This document shows, piece by piece, positions 8,559 through 21,700 of a DNA stretch of 64,000 nt (within the stretch, counting starts at the first letter, position 1; the number at the start of each line of letters is the position of its first letter). Under the pieces are notes generated by a model. It was not told the origin of the DNA. It did not search any database and saw nothing but the letters and a program-made list of their open reading frames with translations. Origin of the DNA: Bactericera cockerelli (Eukaryota > Arthropoda > Insecta > Hemiptera > Triozidae); assembly GCA_024516035.1 (NCBI GenBank), contig CM044957.1:5716518-5780517 (forward strand). The letters run 5' to 3'. Made by a program: the position numbers and the translations under genes.

Positions 8559-11500
8559 CTACTGTTTCACTGCCGTCCCGTTGGATCCCACACACACAGG
8601 TTTCATCTGTGTTTCATTCAGCAACAGTTTCTGAACTTTCATTTCCTCCTCGACTGTCTCCTTTCTTGGTTTCTTCAGCAAGGCTTTCAACGAGCTGAAA
8701 TTGACCACGGAGCTCACGCTGATGGCAATGAGAAGCGTAAGCAGGACTGCTATCATTGCGTAGTACAGGTAGGAGATCCGGTACAACCAGAACGCTTTCT
8801 CTTTCACCGGTGGATTCCTGAAAACCGGAAATTTAAAATTTGGATCAGCCAACGTTGAATGCACCGGTTTTCGTAGGATCTCCGAAGTTAAACAACGTGC
8901 AGCGAGGTGAAGACTTTGTGATGCTGACATTCTGGCCCAACGCAAGCTATGTGTGGGAAGCAGATTTGTGAGTTTCCCGCGAATGTAGGGTAACACCCCG
9001 TCGTGATTTGAGCATGCAGTTGAAAGCGACGTTAAACCCAAATTAAAATATCAAAATCCCTAGCGGGAGGATAACTTGTCATGTCTCGGCTGAGTTTAAA
9101 ACCCGCGACCTCTGGATTACCAGACCGACGCGACGCGACGCCTTGACCACTGAGCTATCGCAACAGATTCTCCAGCAACTTACGTGAAGAAGTCCCGGGT
9201 GACGTTGAGTCTGGTGAACACTGTGACGTCACACTGGTCCACCGACGTGGGAAGGGGCGTGGCGACCGCCTGACCCACCCTCTCTGCTTGCAGCGCCCCT
9301 ATGATCACCCAGGTGAGGACGGCCACGCTGCCCACTAGACCCGAGGCTGCGCCCTGCGACAATAATAATAGAACATGGGTTAGGACAAATGTTGTCCCCC
9401 AAATCGGGCTGTAGTGCGCTGTGATTTGTTGAAACTCCGACTTGAGGGCGTGTCTGTCTTTGCTTAACTTTAAAACTGTATCAACCTGCGCAAACGACTT
9501 GCAAAAAACAGGTTAAAGCGCCTTAATTGAAGAAAAAAAAAAAAACCTGTATCATAATTTATTGTAGTGTATACTATGTAATTGGGTGCTGGCTAACTTT
9601 TGTAAAGCCAACACCTGTATTGTACTGCACTCTAAATAAAATATTCTTATACTTATTGTGGTTCTTTTATCGCTGTCTCATAGAGATACATTATATTAAT
9701 ATCATTATTTCCTTCAGTAAACAGTCATAGTGTTCGGACGTGTTTTCCTAGTTCGCTCCGTGCGTGTTATTTATTTTTAGAAGTGGAACCAGGGAAGTCA
9801 ATAGGTTGTCTTCCCCCCTGACTCCCGAGAGCAGTGCTAAGTTCTGGTGAACGTTCAATATGGTGAATGGGACCCAGAACAACCCCCCTACCCCTGTAGC
9901 CATAGAATGAACAAGCCAGGTAATAGAAATTTTCAAACCAAATTAAAATTCCCCCTAAAAACCCAAATATAACTTTGCCAAAAGTGACCCACCCACCAAC
10001 ACAAAAATCTTGGACCCAGGTTGCCCATCCAAATTACAAATCTCAACCTTCTAAACCTCAGGATATAGGAGATATCTTATCTCTTATACTGAATGAGGTA
10101 CAATCTGTTAAACACAGTGTATCAGAATTATCTCCTCGAGTTGATAGAATAGAAACACAGCGGACTTTGAATAGTCGTAAACAAAACAAATAATATGACG
10201 ATAACAATAATTTTACTTTGGAATGCCAATGGCACGAAGACACGAGCTCGAGTTATTATTAAGTCAGCATGAATATGACATTGTCCTAGTCACTGAGACT
10301 CATTGTACTCGAGAAACTGTTCTCAATTGTAATGTAAACACATGCTATGATTCGTCCAGAAATGTGGAAAACTGGGTAGGTCAAATTTTCGACGAATACA
10401 ATACTTTCCCTATTATAGGATAAGGAAAGTAAAAATGTTTGTCTATACCGGCTGGCGTTTGTTCTGTCTATCTGTATGTATGTCTGTCTGTAGTACGTCT
10501 GCCTGTGTGTGTCTACCTTTTTCTGTATATCTGCTTGTATAATGTAACTGCGCTTGTCTTTAGATTAAAATGACACCTCATAAGTCTATATCCATCAAGT
10601 AACTGTGTCTATCTGTATGTCTTCTCTGGCTGGGGGGCGTTAAGCAGGGAAAAGACCAGCGTCTCGCTAGGAGACTATAAACAGAGAAATGACCAGCCAA
10701 CCCTTAGACGCCACGCTAGCTTCGATGGTTGAGCGCTCATAGAAATATGTGGTTCAGGACGAGCCAAATTTGAAATAATGTTGGCTGGAGACCATCATTC
10801 CCCCCTCCAGCTGTAGCCAAGCTGGCTACAACAACAACATTTATTCATTTATTTACACTTTATTAATTTGACATATTCTGTACAACACAGATAATTACAA
10901 ATTAATATACAATATAAGAGAAGAAAAAATAAATAAATATATACATAATAAATATGTTCTAACTAAAGGGCGGGGTTATTGCCTTTGGCAATCTCTTCCA
11001 CCAAACCAACGTCTGCCGGTCTGCATGTCTAACTATTCAAAAAGTTGCATGCACATAAAATTACCCATTTCTCAGCCCAGGGCACGTACATCCCCAGTAC
11101 GAACAGCGCGAACAGTGACCCTGCGAACACTCCTGACAGAGATATGGTGATCTGGAATCATAAGCAGTAGAAATCAGTATCGTACTCAGACAGGAGAACC
11201 TAGAGCCCGCAGTTTCCTCATGATAATAATAAATCTTTATTGACAAGAATAATATTGAAAAAGGGCGTGATTATTGCCTGAGGCAATCTCTGCCGTCAAA
11301 CCCATAGAAGATCAGCATAGACATCCAGAGAGGAAACGCGGATTCTGTCATGGGTACAATGCCCAAGTCCCTATATGGACGAGATATTTTCCCTGTGAAT
11401 TTTTAAATGAAACTATGAGTTTTAATAATGAAAAAGATAATTCTGTTGGCACATTGGCACCGCCCTTGTTCAAGTTTTGTATTATTAATCTAAATAAAGA

Positions 11501-12516
11501 ACTGTATTTCAAAATCAACATTACAAAAGAAATATCTCTTCCAGTCAACCATTCTGTGGCAGACTGCCCAGCATGCTGGCTGCATTGCTTCTCTGGATGG
11601 CTATCGACAATATTTCTGTCGAAGATAGAATTCAGCCATCTTGTTTCCAGACAGTGCCACCGGCCTCTGACCAACAACATTAACAAATTAATTAATTCAA
11701 ATTAATATTTTATGTACTCTTATTGTAAATAAAATTTGATCGAACATGTTTTATAATCTTAATATATAAATGTCAAAGTCACTGACTGACTGACTGACTG
11801 ATCATCACTGATTCTCCGAACTGGTAAGTCCTAGGAAGCTGACATTTGGTAGGTAGCTTTGTCTTATAGTCTAGATGTGCAATAAGACGGGATTTTTCGA
11901 AATTCCCACTACAACACCTGCCATTGGCGAAAAAGGACTTTTTGCTTTCACGGCCATGCCTCGGCCCGCTAGTAATAAATAATAATAAAAAAAATTAGTT
12001 AGAAAATTAATCTAATCAATTAATACTTTTTAATTTCCCTGTCCATGGTGTGTTGTGTAACGGTGGTGAAAGGATTTTTTTTACACTTAATAGATATAAA
12101 TGGACAGATGGATTAATACGGGAACCCTTTGGACGCCCAGAAACAGTATTCTGGGTTCCTTCCGTGTTCAGTGTGTAGTGTGTTGAAATTATGCATTTAC
12201 ATTTGAGTATTGTAAGAAACTGGTATTTAAAAAGTCAGGGAATCTTCAATTTATTAACCGTTCGTGCTCTAAAGAGCGTAAAGACACCTGATAGTTATCA
12301 GAATCTTAAGGTACCTATATAGGATACTAGCGGGTTACACCCGCCGCTTCGCCAGCCCATCAAACACACACAACGCACACAACACACCCACCCACACACA
12401 CACATCCACACACACACATCCACACACACACATCCACACACACGCACACACACGCACACACACGCACACACCCCACACACCCACACACCACACACACACA
12501 CACACATACCACACCA

Positions 12517-12567
<51 letters not shown>

Positions 12568-12692
12568 ACACACACACACACACCCCACACACACCACACA
12601 CACACACACACACCACACACACACCACACACACACCCACACACACACACACACACACACACCACACACACACACACCATACACCACACACAC

Positions 12693-12729
<37 letters not shown>

Positions 12730-15700
12730 TCATTTAGGTTTGAAAAAAAACCTGAATATTTTTTGTCGCCCATCTATTTTCTGGCCTTCCCCGGCGTAGC
12801 TCAAGAATGGCTCATCAGAATTTCGCGATCAATATGTCAAATGAAAGCCTAAACCCTTGCCTAAAACTTTCTCGCTCTGAGTTGATAGGTCGTCACTTCA
12901 AATTTCGAGAAAAAATGTCATTTAGGTCAAAAAACGAGAATATTTTACATGTTACCCATCCATTTTTTTACCTTACCCGGCGTAGCTCAAGAACGGCTCA
13001 TCAGAAATTCGCGATCGATATGTCAATTGAAAGCTCAAGCCCTTGCCTAAAACTTTCTCGCTTTGAGTTGATAGGTCGTCGCGACAAATTTCGAGAAAAA
13101 ATGTCATTTATGTCAAAAAACGTGCATTTTTTTTGCGTCACCCATCCATTTTTATCCTTACTCATTGTAGCTTAACCTCAGGGAGATATAATCTAGCCTA
13201 GAAGAATTTCCTGATCCAAGCGGACCTATGTGCAAAATTTCAGGTTTCTCGGTCAAACGGTGTGGATTTGTATAAAGAACATACATACACACATACATAC
13301 ATACACACATACATACATACATACACACATACAGACAGCTTTCTTTTATAGATATAGATTATTTAATTTAACAATAAGAGCGCACGAATAGCTCAGTGGT
13401 TAAGCACTCACTTGCCATGCGGAAGGTCTTGGGTTCGAACTCCCGCGCCGGCAAAAGTTTGTATTCATAATTTGGTTACACTTCTTTGTAAGGGATACCT
13501 TCCGGTGCGCTCGTGTTGACCCAGCACCTAAATGGGAAGAATTGTGCCACTTCTCGCCCATCAGAGGGGATGCATACTACGGGATGGGCAGGCTACAACA
13601 CAGACCAGCAGCGTCTACAGTAGCTCCTGTTTCATGGCTACGAAATAAAAAAAGGCTGTGCAACACTCATTATTTTTTTTTACTTTCCTTATTTAACTCA
13701 AATTTGTCTTATGAAATTTAAACTGTCCCGGTAGCTCAGTGGTAAAGGCGGCACTCTGTGAATCTAGAAGTTCCAGAGGTCGTGAGTTCGAAACCCAGCC
13801 GGGACATGACAAGTTCTCCTCCCATTTGGAATTTTTACCACATAATAATATGTCTTGGGCTTACTGCTGGAATAATGGGACTTTAATAGTCCTTATCGGG
13901 CAGTTTAAAAAAGGCGATATTATTATTATTAAATTATTGACACTACCAAAACCGAGACTGACTCTACCAACATACCGGGGCCAGGTTCCCCATGTAGGGC
14001 ACCAGGAAGACCACCAGGTAGGACAGGACGCCGTAGAACAGGGAGAGCCCCCGCACGACGGAACCCTTGCTAGAGCTGCTCAGCTTTCTCCTCACGATGG
14101 CGCCCTCGAATTCGGCAAACGTAATGGCGGCCAGAGAGTTGATGCCGGCGGAAACCGTGCTGTGAAACACAAAGGGTCAACGTCTGTATTAGCCTTTTAT
14201 TTTATTTATTTATTTACACTTTATTTTTTTACAAAACAATCATCAACAGCAACAAAAAAAAATAACAATAAATTAAAAAAAAAAAAAAAATATGTACAAA
14301 AAGAAATAAAGATCAATATTAATTTTTAATCACAATTGTTTTGTAATCCGGGGCGAAGTTAATGCCTTAGGCATTCTCTGCCACTTAGCCATCGTTGATG
14401 GCACGTTGATTACCCCAGTGCGTAGCTGGTTTGTGAGTTTGCGAGCGACTATGTAGTTGAGAGCGACGTTACATTCGAATTAAATAAATGTCTGTAAAGA
14501 ATTCTCCATTGATAATTTTCTATTTTTGCAACACTGGAAAGATAAATTCAAAATTAATTCAAACTCACCTTAGACCCGCACTGAACACTCCAGCAAGGAA
14601 TAACCCCCGTGATTATGACTCACCTCAAACCCGCACTGAACACTCCAGCAATAATCCCCGTGAGTATGACTCACCTCAAACCCGCACTGAACACTCCAGC
14701 AAGGAATAACCCCCGTGATGATGACTCACCTCAAACCCGCACTGAACACTCCAGCAAGGAATAACCCTCGTGATGATGACTCACCTCAAACCCGCACTGA
14801 ACACTCCAGCAAGGAATAACCCCCGTGATGATGACTCACCTCAAACCCGCACTGAACACTCCAGCAATAATCCCCGTGAGTATGACTCACCTCAAACCCG
14901 CACTGAACACTCCAGCAAGGAATAACCCCCGTGACGATGACTCACCTTAGACCCGCACTGAACACTCCAGCAAGGAATAACCCCGGAAACCCTGGTACGG
15001 TGTGGAAGACATCAAGCACGTAGAGGGGAAACAGCTGATCAGGACGCGATGCTCTCTGGGGAACGGAAAAAGTTTTGAGATGAGAATCCACCATGCATGC
15101 ATTGGTGATCGAAAGTAGTCCACCTTGGTCTAGCCGTACCATCCTTGACTTGCGCTCTAGGTAACCGGGGTTTGAATCCCGGCGGGGTACGGAATATAAT
15201 TATAATATCGCCTTATTTATACTGCCCGGTTAAGACTACTAAAGTCCCATTATTCCAGCAGTCTGTAGGTCCAAGACATATTATTATGTGTTAAAAATCC
15301 CAAATGGGAGGATAACTTGTCATGTCCCGGTTGGGTTTTGAATCCACGACCTCTGGAATCTCTGGATTCACAGAGTGCCGCCTTTACCACTGAGCTACCG
15401 GGATAGATATAGCTGGCCTTTGCCGGGTCCACACCTTCGCAATGTAACGTGAGCCTGTTCCATGTAACCAATTTCACCAATGTGGACGGGATCCAAGCAC
15501 ACGTAAACGCTGAACACAGCAGTCAGAGAGGCATGTGAATTGTACAGTAACACGCTCACGTTACAGTAACACGATCAAGGTGTGGACTTGGCAAGAGAAA
15601 CTTACCCCCGAGATGAGTGGATCGCAAGGAGTGTACTGAGCGAATATCAGCATGCCAGCATACACAGTGAGCATCAGCACGGCAGTCCAGCCAACCGTGT

Positions 15701-18700
15701 TGATCCAGAGCATCCTGCAGAGTTGCAAACCAGGGTAGAGTTAGAGTTATTATACAGTTACAAACCAGTGTAGAGTTATTATAGACTGGTTGGAGTTCCA
15801 CAAGAGAACACCAATTATCACATCGACCTCTATTTAGATCAATTGGGACCTACAGTTCTGTTGCCAAATTATCTCTTAGTGGGTAGCAGCCAGGCTCTTG
15901 TGGCATAACGGTTTAACTACTGCCCGTAGTACAGAGATCCCGAGTTCAAGGGGGCAGACTTTTTGAAGAAATTTTCAATAAGCAAGGGTGCAAAAAGTGG
16001 CCAAGTTTTTCTCGGAATATTTTTTTTGATAGGTATTTTGAATTTTTTTGGAACCCAGCCCCTATTTACTGGTATTTTTTGGGGGGGGGGGGGGGGGGTC
16101 TGGCCGCTTGGACTAACTTTTTATGACTCATCTTCGATGGGGGTTGTGACGTATCAAGTCCTATGATTTCGAGGTGTTGATTACAAATTTGACATTATGT
16201 ATTTTTTATCAAGCTCTTACTGTTAAGTCAGCAGTTGTGGAATTTGACTTATTTTCGAATGATAAGGAAATGTGCCACACCAGCTTATTTCTCTACTGTA
16301 AATAATATTGTATGTATGTATACCTACTTTGTAACTAATTGTCTAACTAATAAAGAATTATTCCATAAAATAATAAGCGAAATAATTCAATATTTAATGG
16401 GGCATATTTTCTACCGGGGCATATTCAACACCTCACACGTGCCACTAAAAATAATTCAATGGGGCATATTTTCTACCGGAGCATATTCAACAGCTCACAC
16501 GTGTCACTTAAAATAATTCAATGGGGCATATTTTCTACCGGGGCATATTCAACACCTCACACGTTTCACTTAAAATAATTCAATGGAGCATATTTTCTAC
16601 CGGGGCATATTCAACACCTCACACGTGTCAATTAAAATATTTCAATGGGGCATATTTTCTACCGGGGAATATTCAACACCTCACACATCTCACTGAAAAT
16701 AATTCAATGGGGCATATTTTCTACTCAACGTGGTTCCAGGAAATAATAAAGAAGAACGGGGGGGGGGGTTTTAAGCGGGTGAGCCGGCAGAATTGGTGCC
16801 CTTCAAGAGGGGCGACACACCATACCCTGCCGGCAAGTCCCGCATATCCTTCAGCATTAGAGCTCTTGCTGAAGGAATCTTAAAAGATTTTCCTCCTAAA
16901 AAAAAAAAAAATATTCAACAGCCCACACGTGTCACTTACTGCCTCGCTTTGGCCGCCGAGTCCACCGTCAGATACCTCTGGATCTGCAGCTGGTTGCCGC
17001 CGTAGAACACAATGTGCAAGAAGGCGGAGCCAAAGAGGGCGGACCAGACGGAGTACCGCTCTGTCGGGTCGAAGCTCCAGTCCACCAGGGTGGTGCGGTG
17101 GTACTTGGCGTTCCGCTCCCACACCACTGCGAAGCCCCCGATGTCCCAGGTGCCTTTGACGAGGATGGTGAACATAGCGAGGTAGAGCACCACCACTTGG
17201 AAGGAGTCGGTCCAGACGACCGCTTTCATGCCACCCTGCAAAAAAAAAATAATAATAATAATTCCGTGTCCATGAGATAAACTCTGATGATACCTACAAC
17301 CTACATGGTATGTTATATTATAAACCTTCGTTGTAAAATACATCTATAAAAAATTGTTAAAAAAAAAATACCTACATGGGCGTAAGTTTCTTGTAATAAT
17401 AATAATTCCGTGTCCGTGAGATAGGTTATATGGACGCCCAGATACAATGTCTAAGTTCTTTTCATGTCCATTGATTCCGTCCTGTTTTTTAGTTAATAAG
17501 TACGGGGGTTTCATCAATCATACATTAACTTCACACAGCCTGGGTTGAGCCGGAAACACCAGAAACACGTATTTTTTAATTCGGAGGGAACAGAATTTTT
17601 TGTAAGAAAATTGTGCTTGCTCTCTCCACCACTGACTCACCAGGGTGGTGTAGAAGATACAGACGAGGAACATGACCGAGACCACTAGCATGGTGTTGAG
17701 ACCCGTCACTGAAAGGGGAAATGTTTGCATTATTAGTTATTAGTAGCAATTCAAAAAGGGAATGCTGTCAGCATTATGGGGTCTATCTCCGACGACAACA
17801 AAATGGACGAATAAGTTTTCTATTTGTAAAAACAAAATAAATTGGTATGTTAACTTGTAGATTTACATATTATTATAGATGTTTGGAGTTCCACAAGAGA
17901 AGGGTTGAGGTGGAAGGGTTGGGTGGAAGAGATTGCCATGGGCAATAACCTCGACCTTTAGTTAGGATATATTTATGTATTTATCTATTTCTTTCCATAT
18001 TATTGTTTATATTGTTTCCATTTTTCTATTTTTTTTATAATATTTTTTTTGTATTGTACATATACTCGTATATGTCTTTTTATCTAATAAAGCATTAATA
18101 ATAATAATAATAATAATAATACACTGACCTCTATTTAGATCTATTGTGACCAGTTGATTCTAATTCTGATGTACGTCTTGATTTTAAGTAGACCTGATTT
18201 TAAGTAGTCCAGATTTTAATTAGGACGGAGGTTTTACCCTCCATTCTCTGGGAATCGTACCACCTACCCACATGAACCTCACCCAGCCTGGGTAGGGCCG
18301 TAAATGCCAGCCACAAGTGTTTGGATGGAACAGAATTTCGTCGAAAAGTCTACCCCAACCGGGAGTCGAACTCGGGAACTCTGGACTATGGGCAGTAGTC
18401 ACAACCATTACGCCACGGAGGCTGGCTAGATTTACATTAGTAGTAGGTACACCTAACTGTCTTGTTAGAAAATTTGCTAAGAAGTAACTAATTTACATAA
18501 TAATAATAATATTAAAGATGTGCTAGACAGCATCCAACGATGCCGAAAATTCTCAAAAATATTGTCTCTTTAAAAATGTAGGCAGTGCCTGTATGGCGTT
18601 GCTTAACTTTTATTTCCGAGAAATTTCTAATATTAGAAATCGGAAGTATTTTGTTTTTTTCTGCATTGTATTATTTGTAATTTCTTGTAATTGTATTTTT

Positions 18701-21700
18701 TAATAAATAAAACAATATCGGCGCGAACGACCTGCTCCAGCAGAGTAAAAGCGTCTAATAGGAAAAATAAAATAAATAAAAAACTACTACTTTAATTGTA
18801 AAAATTGTCAAAAAAATGATTTTTGAGTGGTCACCTTGGCCTTGCGGTAGCATGCTCAGCTCGCACTCCAGATGTTCGAATTTTTTTCAGCTCTGTACTT
18901 TAGATGTCGGGGCCTACCCTAGCCTCGTGAGGACAATTGGGGTAGTTGTTCAGTGGGCAACGACAAGTGGCGGCATTACGATATTTATAATACATAAATC
19001 CTATGTTGAATGACTGATTTCTGATTCGAAAGCCGTTAGGGAGTGAGAAACTTACCCTGGTGTAACGCCATGGCGGGTGCGTACAGAACTAACGCCAGGT
19101 ACAGAACCTGAGAAGACAACCAGAACAATGACAGTATTAAGTCGGGATCCCTTAGGGAGAGAGCCACAAAAATTGAAGAAAAAAAAAACTAAAATAAATA
19201 TACATTATTACATTACATCCCACTGAGTGCAAAATTTTGTTCTTTAGGATCAAAATAATGACTTCGCGACCCTTTGCAAAACTTAGCATTTAAAATTCAA
19301 AACAAAATGTTTCACTCAGTGACTCAGTGAAATACTCCCTTGATGAATGGTTGGGTGGAAGAGACTGCCATAGGCAATAACCCCGCCCTTTGGTTAGGAC
19401 ATATGTGTGAATATATCTATTTTTTTCATCCTTCCTATTGTTTACATTGTTTCCATTTTTTCTTTTCTTTGTAATGGTTATTTGTACTGTACATAATTAC
19501 ATATACATATGTAGGTATGTTGTCTAGAAAGAATTTAATACCTAGTAAAAATATTTGGAAAAGTAGATTTAGTACCTACTTAAACTTACCATTTGGACCG
19601 TGAACATTATGGATGCTAGCAGTTGCAGATTCCTGCTGAATCTCTCGCCAAAGTACTGGACCGAAAATAAGGAAAAATTATTCTATGAAAATGCAGTCAT
19701 GAAAGATAAAGATAAATGTGTGATAAGACAAGTTACAGTGATGTTAAATTAAGCGATTCTGGATGTACTGTCCTTTCACAAGAGGTGGGTTTTTAGTATG
19801 TGGAAATCCCACTCCCCATATTTTCTGGGTGTCTTTAAAAGATTTTTTCCCTATCTCTCTCTCTCTCTCTCAAAAGACGTAAGATACAAATGTGGCAATT
19901 CATCGTCCCAATCCTCCGTTACGGCTTTTTTTGGGTTTAACGTCGCTTTCACCTACATGGTCATATTACGACGGGGGTGTTACCCTCCATTCGCAGGAAA
20001 TTTACAAACCTGCTACCCACATTAAATTCACCCAGCCTGGGTAGGGCCGGAAAGCCCATCACAAAGTCTTCACCTCGCTGGACGTTGCTTAACTTCGGTG
20101 ATCCTACGAGAACCGGTGGATTCAACGCGCCATCGACGCTGGCTCGTTACGGCTTAATACAGTATGAAAAAACAGTTATGAAATATAAGACAAAAATGTA
20201 GTACCTATGAATATACTGTCATGAAAGATAACTCAAAAGTATGATAGGTAAAACATCTTATATGGTAAAACATTACCATATTAATGAGTTGGTAATTTAT
20301 CAAGGTGGACGAAAAGCAAGTTGGTAATTTATCTAACGGACCTCAGTAGCTTGAACGATAAGGCGGCGGACTTGTAACCTGGAGGTCGGTGGTTCAAGTC
20401 CCGGTTTCAGCAAAGATTTAGTAAAGCGAGTTTGAGTAGATGTGACATCGCGAAAGTGATTCACACATGTATGATAACTGGTAATTTATCTATGTATTTC
20501 ATATTTACCACCGATACGGCTTCATACATTATGAAAATACTGCTATGAAATATAAGACAAAAGTGTGATAACACAAGACAATGTTATACACAAGGAGGTA
20601 CTTTATTTATCTATTTCAATCGTTACGGCTTGTTACAACCCAGGAAAATATCTGTTACTAAGGCATACTTCTCGTAAGTAGATTTAGTAGATCAACTAAG
20701 TAGTCGGTAAGTGACTGATTTATGGTACTTTAAAGAATTTAAAGACACATGTCTTTCACCAAATTATAGAGTTTACGTTATATATTTAAATTCGAGACAG
20801 TGTATACCTATTCCATGACCTCTAATATGTATCTATATTATGTAAAATATATAAATTAAACTGTTAGAATTCACCGTGGTAGAGTGAGTTAGCGCGCTAG
20901 GCATTGCATGCATGATGACCTGTAGGTACTTTGATGTTCGGGGTCCACTCATACCTCGTGAGAAAAATGAGTAGTTACTTGTATGAGTAACGACCCGTGG
21001 CGGCATCACCAGAGTAAAAAGAAATTAATGTAATAGATTATTATTGCTAAATAAGAACTTTAGTATTGAAGAACCCAGGGCACCATTTTTCCTGAATGTT
21101 TCTTTACCTTTAAGCCTTCCTGAGTCACAAGAAAAAGAAAAAAACCTATATGAACAACCCTAAAAAAAATATTATCGCGCCGTCCGTCGCTTCGCCAACA
21201 TAAAATTTTAGCTCGATAGCTTAAACCGTTCTAGAGTTATGACTTGTGACAGACGTCATTTAGGGTACGGCGCAAAAGGCGTACGGAGAATCAGTATATA
21301 TCAGACTATATCAATATAAACAGAAAACTAAGAAGTTGTACTATAGATGTACTTGTACATGAATATCAGAACATACCTGGCCAACTGTTTCGAGCCTTTT
21401 TACTCTCATCAGCAGGTAATAGTTCTGAATATCCATGCAATCAACTAACCTCTCTATTTTAATCAGTATAAACAGAAAAGTGATTAGTTGTACTCGATGT
21501 ACATGTACATGAATATCAGAAGGGTTCGTTAATAATGTTTTCTATATGAACAAACCCCTCGCAGAGTGTCCCACCTGGTACGCGGAGGTGATATCAGAAG
21601 GGTTCGTTAATAGGGTTTTTTATATGAACAAACCCCTGGCAGAGTGTCCCACCTGGTACGCGAAGATAATATCAGAAGGGTTCGTTAATAGGGTTTTTCA

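Noticed and set aside
8559..9041. 160-residue frame as the last SLC5A exon
   Set aside because: The real exon starts at 8817 after TTTTCAG; the extra N-terminal part is a 5S-derived SINE read through.
9748..9936. 62-residue minus frame as an extra SLC5A exon between 11065 and 9353
   Set aside because: Exons 10 and 11 join in phase and align with the family without it. It has no family similarity and lies antisense to a LINE fragment.
11274..11705. 143-residue plus frame
   Set aside because: It begins in an L3a tail, has no recognisable domain, and lies in an SLC5A intron on the opposite strand.
12298..12773. Three overlapping minus-strand frames rich in Cys and Val
   Set aside because: They are translations of the (CA)n tract of a repeat element in all frames. 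The same holds for 48634-49122.
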